Below are positions 1-7,572 of a stretch of DNA of 10,332 nt, in pieces. The DNA comes from Bacteroidota bacterium (GTDB lineage Bacteria; Bacteroidota; Bacteroidia; Bacteroidales; Prolixibacteraceae): contig JAUYEQ010000235.1 of NCBI GenBank assembly GCA_030691295.1, positions 1 through 10,332 of the forward strand, given 5' to 3'. The notes below the pieces were generated by a model, which was not told the DNA's origin, made no database searches, and saw only the letters and a list, made by a program, of their open reading frames with translations. The number at the start of each line of letters is the position of its first letter. The stretch's first letter is position 1. Made by a program: the position numbers and the translations under genes.

Positions 1-623
1 GAAAAACAGAGATTATTCCATCGCTGATAAAGGCTGTTAACGAAAACAAAATCACCATTACCAACCATTTCGATTATGTATTGCGTATATTCCTGATTTC
101 AGCAGTATGGTTTCTTCAGTTCCTGAAAGAGATTAATGTGCAGACTGCCCTGATTGAAAAGGATTTGGAAAACGCAACCAAAAACAAGGAATTGCACCGC
201 CTGCTGCACATGGAGAAATGTTTGGTTTTCTTCATCACTTCACTGAAATCAAACGAAATGGTTTTGGCAAAGATGCGGAATGGCCGCAATATGCAAGGCA
301 TTGAACACGATGAAGACCTGATGGAAGATGTGGTCATTGAAACGAAACAGGCACTCGAAATGGCCAATGTTTACAGCGATATACAGAGTGGAATGATGGA
401 TGCGTTCGCTTCGATTATTTCAAATAACCTGAACGTGATCATGAAGCAGCTTACTTCAGTAACCATTATCCTGATGATCCCGACTTTGGTCGCCAGTTTA
501 TATGGAATGAATGTTCCAAACGGCCTTGAAAATTCACCCTTCGCTTTTGCTTATGTGATTGCTATTTCTGTCAGTTTAGCGTTGATAGGTATTTTTCTGT
601 TTAAATGGAAGAACTGGTTTTGA
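1..623 (+). CDS. corA: CorA-family Mg2+/divalent cation transporter, C-terminal part (5' end outside window)
   Basis: The frame is open from base 3, giving 206 residues and a TGA stop at 621-623, so the N-terminal domain lies outside the window. The visible part has a long charged helical stretch, as in the CorA stalk, then two membrane segments at the C-terminus. The first (TIILMIPTLVASLYGMN) ends in the family signature GMN, here followed by VP; the second (FAYVIAISVSLALIGIFLF) leads into a short basic tail, KWKNWF. In known CorA proteins the first segment lines the pore of a homopentamer and the GMN loop selects hydrated Mg2+ (sometimes Co2+ or Ni2+). A TTG at 81 could be mistaken for the start, but coding sequence runs through it from the window edge. 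The gene faces the next operon, with only two bases between the stop codons. Family assignment is firm; the transported ion is inferred. Confidence 0.93.
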   Translation, partial: KTEIIPSLIKAVNENKITITNHFDYVLRIFLISAVWFLQFLKEINVQTALIEKDLENATKNKELHRLLHMEKCLVFFITSLKSNEMVLAKMRNGRNMQGIEHDEDLMEDVVIETKQALEMANVYSDIQSGMMDAFASIISNNLNVIMKQLTSVTIILMIPTLVASLYGMNVPNGLENSPFAFAYVIAISVSLALIGIFLFKWKNWF

Positions 624-625
624 AC

Positions 626-1609
626 CTATGTAAACTGAAGATAAATTACCCCGGCTGCAAGGATGTAGAAAATAACTTCGCCCAAAGTTTGCCGCTTCAT
701 GAAAATCAGGTAATTCGAGATCAGATAAGTTAACGGCAAAGCCAGTATAATGATGATTTCCTGCGAGACGGCAGGATTGACAACAATCAGAATAGTTGAA
801 ATCAGGAAAATCCAGAAAAACACTTTAAAGAACCTTCGAGAGCTGATTCTTTTACCATCGTACTGCGACAAAAAGAAAAAACTACCCAGAAGTGTCAGTA
901 AAACCAGGTAACCTATGAATACCTGAATTGGAAGATTATCCCTCAGAAAGGTATGATGGAATGTAAGGTTAATTTGTATCGTTTCCCACAATTCGGTTTC
1001 GATCCCTGCAATAAAATAGTAGATAAATGTACCCATCCATGGCAATGCAAAACCGATGGCAGTTAAAAAATACTCCCTCCAATTCACTTTGGGTTTAATA
1101 ATGATGAACCCAAACCAAAGTAGTGGAAAAAAGAAAACCAGGTTCAGGTAAAACAATGAACCAATGGCCAAAAAGATACCTGAATCGAATGCATTCGAGT
1201 GTATAATTTCTTTATCAATAGAATTAAAAATCCGGTCGATGGCCAAAATCAGGAACAAAGTTGCCGGATAAACCGGATGCATTCCATGCAAATCGGGCAT
1301 TCCACTGGCAATTAATATAAACAGTGCAGGCGGAAGTGATGTTTTTACTTTTATGAATGCATACTGAACATTTAATTTCAGAACCAGAAATGCAAGCAGA
1401 ATGGTAAATATCAGCGCGATAATGTTGCTCAACAAAAGGTTATCGCCCAATAAATAATTTATCGGCTTGTATAGAATCATCATGTCTTCGCCGGCATAAA
1501 ATGGGAACGCCTCTGCATGAACAAATGACCTGATCCACAATGCCACGGCAATAAGCGGTATCAAAAAATAATGGAAGGGCTGATTCGATTTTAATGTTTT
1601 AAGTAACAT
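626..1609 (-). CDS. DUF6427-like polytopic membrane protein, function unknown
   Basis: This 327-residue protein is almost entirely hydrophobic, with about nine or ten probable membrane segments (for example residues 13-30, 58-78, 93-103, 114-126, 143-171, 182-202, 227-248, 262-278, 284-303 and 309-324). The central stretch, roughly residues 111-191, with HPVYPATLF, AIDRIFN, the acidic turn AFDSG and the basic loop KPKVNWREY, resembles as I remember it the Bacteroidota family DUF6427, whose genes I recall near purD in Flavobacteriia. No enzymatic motif is recognisable. It is the last gene of the operon and starts 5 bases after the purD stop, so it is almost certainly co-transcribed with purD. 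The TAG stop lies two bases from the convergent corA stop, leaving no room for a separate terminator. Membrane location is clear; the family name is a recollection, not a search result. Confidence 0.8.
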   Translation of the reverse strand: MLLKTLKSNQPFHYFLIPLIAVALWIRSFVHAEAFPFYAGEDMMILYKPINYLLGDNLLLSNIIALIFTILLAFLVLKLNVQYAFIKVKTSLPPALFILIASGMPDLHGMHPVYPATLFLILAIDRIFNSIDKEIIHSNAFDSGIFLAIGSLFYLNLVFFFPLLWFGFIIIKPKVNWREYFLTAIGFALPWMGTFIYYFIAGIETELWETIQINLTFHHTFLRDNLPIQVFIGYLVLLTLLGSFFFLSQYDGKRISSRRFFKVFFWIFLISTILIVVNPAVSQEIIIILALPLTYLISNYLIFMKRQTLGEVIFYILAAGVIYLQFT

Positions 1610-1614
1610 GATGG

Positions 1615-2886
1615 CTATAAATCAAAACCCAGATCTTTCCGGAAATATTTACCTTCGAAATTAATCAGCTGTGCATTTTTATACGAAAGTGAAAGCGCTT
1701 CCTGCATAGAATTGCCATAAGAACTGACTGCAATAACCCGTCCTCCGTTGGTGCAGATTTCTCCGTTTCGGTAATTTGTTCCGGCATGAAAAGCAAAACT
1801 GTTTTCAACATTTTCCAATCCAGTGATAACTTTCCCCTTTTGGTATGGCCCGGGATAACCACCGGCAACAAGCATCACGGCTGAAACAGTTCTCTCATCA
1901 ATCTCAATGCTTTTTTCAGCCAATGTGCCATCAGCAGCACCAATCAGCAAGTCCACAAAATCAGATTTAATGCGCAACATTACTGCTTCCGTTTCCGGAT
2001 CGCCCATGCGGACATTGTATTCGATTACCATCGGTTCGCCCTGGACACTGATTAAACCGAAAAAGAGGAAGCCGTTGTATGGAATCTGATCCTTTTGCAA
2101 TCCTTCAACAGTGGGCCGAATGATCCGTTCTTCAACCTTGTTCATGAATGTTTCATCGGCGAACGAAACGGGCGAAATGGCGCCCATACCGCCTGTATTC
2201 AGTCCGGTATCTCCTTCGCCAATGCGTTTGTAATCTTTCGCGACCGGAAGTATTTTATAGTCCTTTCCGTCGGTAATGGCAAAAACCGAGCATTCAATTC
2301 CGCTGAGAAATTCTTCAACAACCACTTTTTGGCTTGCTGCACCAAACTGGCCATCCAACATTTCCTTCAGTGAATTTTCGGCTTCAGCAAGTTCTCCGAT
2401 AATGAGAACACCTTTCCCGGCAGCCAGTCCATCAGCTTTTAAAACGTATGGAGCAGTCATTGTTTTCAGGAAAGCCAGACCCTCTGAAAGAGTTTCGGCG
2501 GTAACAGAACAATATTTTGCAGTCGGAATCTGATGGCGCACCATAAATTCCTTGGCAAAATCCTTGCTCCCTTCGAGTTGTGCTCCCAGCTTTTGGGGAC
2601 CAACTACTTTGATATGTTGGAGGCTTTTATCGGCCAGAAAATAATCATATAATCCTTCGCACAATGGAACTTCAGGCCCAACCAGTACGAGGTCGATTTG
2701 GTTGTCGAGTGCAACCTTCTTCAATCCTTCAAAGTCTGAAACGCCCACCTCAATGTTGGTTCCCAAAAGTGATGTTCCGGCGTTTCCAGGTGCAATAAAC
2801 AATTGGTTCAGTTTTGGCGATTGTTTAATTTTCCATGCCATTGCATGTTCTCTTCCTCCTGAACCGACAATTAAAATATTTATCAT
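1615..2886 (-). CDS. purD: Phosphoribosylamine--glycine ligase (GAR synthetase)
   Basis: PurD joins 5-phosphoribosylamine and glycine with ATP to make glycinamide ribonucleotide, the second step of de novo purine synthesis, in the cytoplasm. The 423-residue length is normal. The N-terminus MINILIVGSGGREHA is the standard start of the family and fixes the start codon. The ATP-grasp core follows: YVLKADGLAAGKGV at residues 147-160, VEEFLSGIECS at 190-200, AKDYKRIGEGDTGLNTGGMGA around 216-236 and EYNVRMGDPETEAVMLR at 289-305, which supplies metal and nucleotide ligands. The C-terminal domain includes VSAVMLVAGGYPGPY at 334-348. Its ATG overlaps the TGA of the upstream deacetylase (ATGA, 2883-2886), implying translational coupling. 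No other purine gene is in the window, so purD here is separated from its pathway partners. The assignment is secure. Confidence 0.98.
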   Translation of the reverse strand: MINILIVGSGGREHAMAWKIKQSPKLNQLFIAPGNAGTSLLGTNIEVGVSDFEGLKKVALDNQIDLVLVGPEVPLCEGLYDYFLADKSLQHIKVVGPQKLGAQLEGSKDFAKEFMVRHQIPTAKYCSVTAETLSEGLAFLKTMTAPYVLKADGLAAGKGVLIIGELAEAENSLKEMLDGQFGAASQKVVVEEFLSGIECSVFAITDGKDYKILPVAKDYKRIGEGDTGLNTGGMGAISPVSFADETFMNKVEERIIRPTVEGLQKDQIPYNGFLFFGLISVQGEPMVIEYNVRMGDPETEAVMLRIKSDFVDLLIGAADGTLAEKSIEIDERTVSAVMLVAGGYPGPYQKGKVITGLENVENSFAFHAGTNYRNGEICTNGGRVIAVSSYGNSMQEALSLSYKNAQLINFEGKYFRKDLGFDL

Positions 2887-3524
2887 TTTATTCTTTTATT
2901 AAACGGAATCGCTTCGAAACGATAACCCTGCTCTTTCATCCATTTGATCGAAAGAGGCAGCGCTTTCATCAGGTTATTTTTTGCCTTTATTGAATCGTGA
3001 AACGTTATAATAGAACCCGGGCGCACAAAATCAGTCACATTTTTCAGCACTTTTTCAGGTTTTATCCGGCGGTCGTAATCGCACGAAATCAAATCCCACA
3101 TAATAATCCTGAACTTGTTCTTCAGGAATTTGTACTGTGAGTATTTTAACCAGCCGTGTGGTGGCCTGAAAAGATCCGAATCAATCAGTTCACCAGCTTT
3201 TTCAATGTTCCTGAAAAAACCATGATCGTTGTTCTTTAATCCCTGCCAATGGTTGAAAGTGTGATTTCCAACCGAATGGCCACCTTTTAGGATTTGATCA
3301 TACACTTCAGGATATTTCAGAACATTTTCACCGACGCAAAAAAAGGTCGCCTTTATATCTTCCTTTTCCAAAAGTTCGAGAACCCATGGAGTTATTTCAG
3401 GAATTGGTCCGTCGTCGAAAGTGAGGTAAACCACCTTGTCGGTTTCGTCCAATCTCCAGACAGCACCCTTGAAAAGAGAAGTAAAAAGTCCCGGCAAACG
3501 AACCCTCGGATCAAAACACTTCAT
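2883..3524 (-). CDS. NodB-type polysaccharide deacetylase family protein
   Basis: This is a carbohydrate esterase 4 (NodB homology) domain protein of 213 residues. The motifs appear in order: TFDDGP at 35-40 (D37 the probable base, D38 a metal ligand), HTFNH at 88-92 (H88 and H92, the other metal ligands), RPPHG at 120-124, MWDLISCDYD at 142-151 and IITFHDS at 172-178 (H176 catalytic). Members remove N- or O-acetyl groups from chitin oligosaccharides, peptidoglycan or xylan using a divalent metal. There is no signal peptide: the N-terminus MKCFDPRVRLPGLF is short and not a hydrophobic helix, so it may act inside the cell or at the membrane face. Motif 3 has His where Tyr is more usual. Its ATG overlaps the DUF2723 stop by one base (TAATG) and its TGA overlaps purD. 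The fold is secure; the substrate is unknown. Confidence 0.92.
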   Translation of the reverse strand: MKCFDPRVRLPGLFTSLFKGAVWRLDETDKVVYLTFDDGPIPEITPWVLELLEKEDIKATFFCVGENVLKYPEVYDQILKGGHSVGNHTFNHWQGLKNNDHGFFRNIEKAGELIDSDLFRPPHGWLKYSQYKFLKNKFRIIMWDLISCDYDRRIKPEKVLKNVTDFVRPGSIITFHDSIKAKNNLMKALPLSIKWMKEQGYRFEAIPFNKRIK

Positions 3525-6500
3525 TATTTTAGTGAACTGTATCTTTCGATGTAACTGTTAAACGTGGCCGAAACTTCTTTCAGTAATTCAGGTTGATTGT
3601 TTCTGGAAGAAATCATCGTTATTTCCCTCATAAAATACAAGCTACGCTGAATGTCGTCGTCAACCGAATTGCGCATCGCCGGTTTCATTTTGAAATAATA
3701 ATCCAGTTGTTCTTTATAGCTGTCCATCATGGTAGTAATAATTTCCTTTGCCTTTTCAGGTTGTCCGGCTTTAAAATAGGTTTCCGACATCAGCAACGAA
3801 AAGTAGTTGTATGGAACAATTTTGTGAGGAATCAGCTCAATACCGCGATCGAGTACTTTGATTGCCTTATCGTTTTGCCCTTCAGCAACAAGCGATTCCG
3901 CCAAACGATCAAATGTATTGCGAATGTTCATCATCATCCGGCTGTTATTTTCATCAATGTAAACTTTCGGATCGTTCATGTTTCCCCACTTGAAGTTTTC
4001 CATCACATTCGCATACATCAACCTTGTATTAACCATTCCGAACGAAATCCCGTCAGACTGAGATTTTATCGGAACAAGTTTATAAGCAAGTCCTTCCAAC
4101 TGAAAATAATCCTGAAGGTTCATGTATTTGTCGCGGCCAATTGTAATGGCAAAATAGATCGGACGTTCCCAGTTATTGTTTGCAATCATGTCCAAAACCA
4201 TCAATTCGTCTTTGGTAATGTAATGTTTGTCGCTCAAATCAATTGTAATGGTATCAACAATTCTGTCATAATCCTGTGGTTCAACCACTTTGTTCCTGAT
4301 TACAGCCGCTTTGTCAACCACATAAAACAATTTTTTAGATGGAATATATGATGCAAAATCAGCCTGTTCGAGTTTGGTTCGTGGGTTTTCGTCCTTTACA
4401 AAGTCGAGCGCTTTTTTAAGTTCAACCGATCCTTTCAAGCGCGGATCTTCCATCAGGTAAACCACATCGCGGTTTCCCTGCACGTATTGGTCGGCAGTGA
4501 AACTGATCGGAAGTGGTTCCGACTCATAAGCTTTGCTCTTCATTTGCTTGATGTACCAGTCGGTCTGGAAATAACTCAGGTTACATACCCTCACGTCAGT
4601 TCTAACTCCTTCCACCTCCTGATTGTACCAAAGTGGGAAAGTATCGTTGTCGCCATTGGTGAAAATAATGGCATTTGGCGCGCATGTATTCAGGTAATTG
4701 GCTCCAAAATCACGGGCGGTATATCGGTTTGAACGATCATGATCGTCCCAGTTTTCGGCTGCCATCAACGTTGGCACCAGCAGAAGCGCTAAACCGGTTG
4801 CAATGCCTGCACTGGCTGTGTCCGGAAGGTACTTTTTCATTCCTTCGTACAACGACAGTACACCGATGCCAATCCAGATTGTAAAGGCATAGAACGAACC
4901 GGCGTAAGCATAATCACGTTCACGCGGTTGAAGCGGCGATTGGTTCAGGTATAAAACGATGGCTAGCCCAGTCATGAAAAACAGCAGAAAGACAACCCAC
5001 AAATTTTTCCTGCCTTCAGCGCCCCGATTGTACATGAATACAAAACCTATAATTCCCAAAATCAAAGGCAAGAGGTAATAGGCATTTCGGCCTTTGTTGT
5101 TTTTAAATTCAGCAGGCAGAGTTTTCTGATCGCCCAGCCGTTGTGAGTCAATAAAGTTTATTCCGGTAATCCAGTTGCCGTTCATGATTTCGCCCTGGCT
5201 TTGAATGTCATTCTGACGTCCGGCAAAATTCCACATGAAATACCTGAAATACATCTGATTTACCTGGTACCTGAAGAAAAAGACCAGGTTTTCACCAAAT
5301 GTCGGAATTTGTATTGTTTTGGTTTGGCCCTCTTCATCGACGATCTGGACTTTCCGGCCTTTTATTCCCGCCCATTGTTTGTATGCCTGAATGTGCGAAT
5401 CTTCGCGGCTGTACATTCGTGGGAAAAGAGTGCTATAGTTTGAATTGAAAACCGGCTTTTGCCTCATATCGGCAATTACGTATTTTCCGTTTTTCTGAAT
5501 GTAATAAGGTTTGTCGTCAACATACGGAGTTCTCTCATCTAACGGAGTGTTGTAATATCTGCCATAAACCAACGGGCGATCGCCATACTGCTCACGATTC
5601 AGATAACCAAGCAACGCGAAAACATTGTCCGGACTGTTTTGATCCATCGGCGGATTGGCTGATGAACGGATTACAATCATTGCAAACGAAGAATAACCTA
5701 TCAGAATTACAACAACGCTGATCAAAACAGTATTCCAGAGAATCAGTTTTTTTTGCACCGTATAGTGTATTCCATACACCAAACCTGCCACAAGAAGTAT
5801 TGCATAAACAATTATCCCGGTACTGAATGGAAGTCCGAGGCCGTTTACAAACATCAGTTCGAACCACGTTGCGATTGTAATTACTCCGGGAATAATTCCG
5901 TACATCACCACACCAAGAATTAAGAAAGAAACAGCCAGACTGATTAGAATTCCATTTCTGGTAGCTTTATATTTGCGGAAATAATAAACAAAAACGATGG
6001 CCGGAATTGCCAAAAGGTTCAGAAGGTGAACACCGATTGAAAGCCCCATCAGATAGGCAATCAGGATAATCCAACGATTGGCATGTGGTTCATCGGCCGA
6101 ATCTTCCCATTTCAGAATTGCCCAGAAAACCATAGCAGTAAACAGCGACGAGGAAGCATACACTTCGCCCTCGACCGCCGAAAACCAGAATGTATCTGAA
6201 AAGGTATATGACAAAGCGCCGACTGCGCCTGCTCCGAGAATGGCAATGGTTTGTCCCAATGAAAATTCACCTGCGGTTTTTACCAATTTCCTGCCCAAAT
6301 GGGTGATTGTCCAAAACAGGAACAAAATAGTAAACGCACTGGCCAAGGCCGACATGGCATTGATCATCAGGGCTGCATGGGACGGTCCGCCGCCAAAAAT
6401 GGTAAAGAACCTGCCCAATATCATAAAGAAAGGTGCGCCGGGTGGATGGCCGACCTCCAGTTTATACGAAGTGGTTATAAACTCACCACAATCCCAAAAA

Positions 6501-6595
6501 CTGGTTGTTGGCTCAATTGTAAGTAAATACACAACAGCAGCGATCAGAAAAGTGACCCAGCCTGCAATATTATTCAGTTGTTTAAAGTTTTTCAT
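3524..6595 (-). CDS. DUF2723 (TMEM260-like) membrane protein with C-terminal TPR-like region, putative glycosyltransferase
   Basis: This large protein of 1023 residues opens the four-gene operon. The N-terminal half has about ten membrane segments between residues 11 and 310, with the DUF2723 signature EPTTSFWDCGEF at 28-39 in the first extramembrane loop and GHPPGAPFFMILGRFF after it. A loop of about 190 residues follows (311-505), then four more segments (505-612). The hydrophilic end contains the conserved-looking NWDDHDRSNRYTARDFG at 615-631 and FTNGDNDTFPLWYNQEVEGVRTDVRV at 645-670. Residues 890-960 form TPR-like helical pairs. DUF2723 belongs to the GT-C-like fold and includes human TMEM260, a protein O-mannosyltransferase; acidic residues in the first loop (D35, E38) would fit the catalytic pattern of such enzymes. 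That this bacterial protein transfers mannose is inference. The ATG at 6595 is preceded by a plausible promoter about 25 bases upstream. Confidence 0.9.
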   Translation of the reverse strand: MKNFKQLNNIAGWVTFLIAAVVYLLTIEPTTSFWDCGEFITTSYKLEVGHPPGAPFFMILGRFFTIFGGGPSHAALMINAMSALASAFTILFLFWTITHLGRKLVKTAGEFSLGQTIAILGAGAVGALSYTFSDTFWFSAVEGEVYASSSLFTAMVFWAILKWEDSADEPHANRWIILIAYLMGLSIGVHLLNLLAIPAIVFVYYFRKYKATRNGILISLAVSFLILGVVMYGIIPGVITIATWFELMFVNGLGLPFSTGIIVYAILLVAGLVYGIHYTVQKKLILWNTVLISVVVILIGYSSFAMIVIRSSANPPMDQNSPDNVFALLGYLNREQYGDRPLVYGRYYNTPLDERTPYVDDKPYYIQKNGKYVIADMRQKPVFNSNYSTLFPRMYSREDSHIQAYKQWAGIKGRKVQIVDEEGQTKTIQIPTFGENLVFFFRYQVNQMYFRYFMWNFAGRQNDIQSQGEIMNGNWITGINFIDSQRLGDQKTLPAEFKNNKGRNAYYLLPLILGIIGFVFMYNRGAEGRKNLWVVFLLFFMTGLAIVLYLNQSPLQPRERDYAYAGSFYAFTIWIGIGVLSLYEGMKKYLPDTASAGIATGLALLLVPTLMAAENWDDHDRSNRYTARDFGANYLNTCAPNAIIFTNGDNDTFPLWYNQEVEGVRTDVRVCNLSYFQTDWYIKQMKSKAYESEPLPISFTADQYVQGNRDVVYLMEDPRLKGSVELKKALDFVKDENPRTKLEQADFASYIPSKKLFYVVDKAAVIRNKVVEPQDYDRIVDTITIDLSDKHYITKDELMVLDMIANNNWERPIYFAITIGRDKYMNLQDYFQLEGLAYKLVPIKSQSDGISFGMVNTRLMYANVMENFKWGNMNDPKVYIDENNSRMMMNIRNTFDRLAESLVAEGQNDKAIKVLDRGIELIPHKIVPYNYFSLLMSETYFKAGQPEKAKEIITTMMDSYKEQLDYYFKMKPAMRNSVDDDIQRSLYFMREITMISSRNNQPELLKEVSATFNSYIERYSSLK

Positions 6596-6617
6596 TATTT
6601 GGGCATTTTAACGCTTG

Positions 6618-6650
6618 CGAAGATAGTACATTCTTTCAAATCAGGCTAAA
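6618..6650 (-). promoter_or_regulatory. Probable promoter of the DUF2723-deacetylase-purD-DUF6427 operon
   Basis: On the minus strand TATCTTCG (6625-6618) matches the Bacteroidota -7 element TAnnTTTG at all but one position. A weak -33 match, TTTA (6650-6647), lies 21 bases upstream. Transcription would begin about 15-20 bases before the ATG at 6595. The call rests on motif and position only; it is the only good candidate in the short gap between tsf and the DUF2723 gene. Confidence 0.5.
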
Positions 6651-6659
6651 CGACATCAT

Positions 6660-6689
6660 AAAAAAAGCCCCCAAAAATGGAAGGCTTTT
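6660..6689 (-). terminator. Rho-independent terminator after tsf
   Basis: Read on the minus strand, AAAAGCC (6689-6683) pairs perfectly with GGCTTTT (6669-6663). A second short stem TGG/CCA inside it closes an AAAA-type loop, and the 3' side runs into seven consecutive T residues (6666-6660). It lies 25 bases past the tsf stop, where the ribosomal operon should end, and just before the promoter of the next operon in the same direction. Confidence 0.85.
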
Positions 6690-6714
6690 GTATTTTGAAT
6701 CTTGCGATAATTAA

Positions 6715-7542
6715 TTAGTCGCCAAGATTGTAACGGTAGAATGCAGTTACTGTCAGTCCTTTTTCAGTTGCCTGAAGGAATTCGTTGACAGTTTGTTTGT
6801 TTTCCTTGATGAAAGCCTGGTTCAACAAAGTACTTTCTTTGAAGAATTTAGCCAAAGCGCCTTGCGAAATTTTATCGAGCATGGCTTCCGGTTTGCCTTC
6901 CTGACGGAATTTTTCTTTGGCAATTTCCAGTTCCTTTGCTACAACTTCGGCAGGAACATCATCTTTGTCAACAGCAACAGGGTTCATAGCTGCAACCTGC
7001 ATAGCCACATCTTTTGCAACCTGTGCGTCAACACCAGCTTTGTTAAATCCAACCAGGGTCGATAATTTGTTTCCAGGGTGAATGTATCCAACTACTGTTT
7101 CTGCATCAAGTTTGGCAAAATATGGCAAATCAAGTTTTTCACCAATAACACCTGTCTGTTCGATCACGTGATTTTCAACAGTGCGACCGTCAAGAACAAG
7201 CGCCTTAACAGCGTCCAGATCGGCTGCATTGTTTGCAATGGCAGCATCAAGGATTCTTTGGGCAAAATTTACGAAAGCTTCATTTTTTGCAACGAAGTCG
7301 GTTTCGCAATTTAAAACCAATATAGCGCCGGTTTTACCCGATTCATTTACTTTTGCAAGCACAACTCCTTCGGTAGCTGCTCTGTCAGCTCTTTTGCTGG
7401 CAACCAGTTTACCTTTTTCGCGGATGATTTCGGTTGCACGGCTAAAATCGCCTTCTGCTTCCATCAACGCTGTTTTGCAATCCATCATGCCAGCACCTGT
7501 TGCTTTACGCAACTTCATTACATCTGCTGCACTAATTTCCAT
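6715..7542 (-). CDS. tsf: Translation elongation factor Ts
   Basis: EF-Ts is the cytoplasmic nucleotide-exchange factor that releases GDP from EF-Tu. The 275-residue protein starts MEISAADVMKLRKATGAGMMDCK, the usual N-terminal UBA-like domain with the conserved TGAGMMDCK (residues 15-23) that contacts EF-Tu. It then has the hallmark NCETDFVAKNEAF at 78-90, whose TDFVA segment inserts near the EF-Tu nucleotide site. The length fits the family in Bacteroidota. The gene follows rpsB by 30 bases and is last in the rplM-rpsI-rpsB-tsf operon, the standard rpsB-tsf pairing. The start is the first in-frame ATG that preserves the conserved N-terminus; no Shine-Dalgarno is visible. Assignment is secure. 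Confidence 0.98.
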   Translation of the reverse strand: MEISAADVMKLRKATGAGMMDCKTALMEAEGDFSRATEIIREKGKLVASKRADRAATEGVVLAKVNESGKTGAILVLNCETDFVAKNEAFVNFAQRILDAAIANNAADLDAVKALVLDGRTVENHVIEQTGVIGEKLDLPYFAKLDAETVVGYIHPGNKLSTLVGFNKAGVDAQVAKDVAMQVAAMNPVAVDKDDVPAEVVAKELEIAKEKFRQEGKPEAMLDKISQGALAKFFKESTLLNQAFIKENKQTVNEFLQATEKGLTVTAFYRYNLGD

Positions 7543-7572
7543 ATATTTTGTATTTAAAAAGTTATTGAACGA

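Noticed and set aside
81..623. A complete small protein starting at the TTG at 81
   Set aside because: The same frame is open upstream to base 3 with coding-like sequence, and the product ends as CorA does, so this is a truncated corA and not a separate gene.
3593..4351. A 252-codon plus-strand frame
   Set aside because: It is antisense to the C-terminal part of the DUF2723 gene and has a His/Asn/Phe-rich composition typical of a shadow frame.
6078..6611. A 177-codon frame on the plus strand
   Set aside because: It lies antisense to the N-terminal membrane domain of the DUF2723 gene and its product resembles no family I know.
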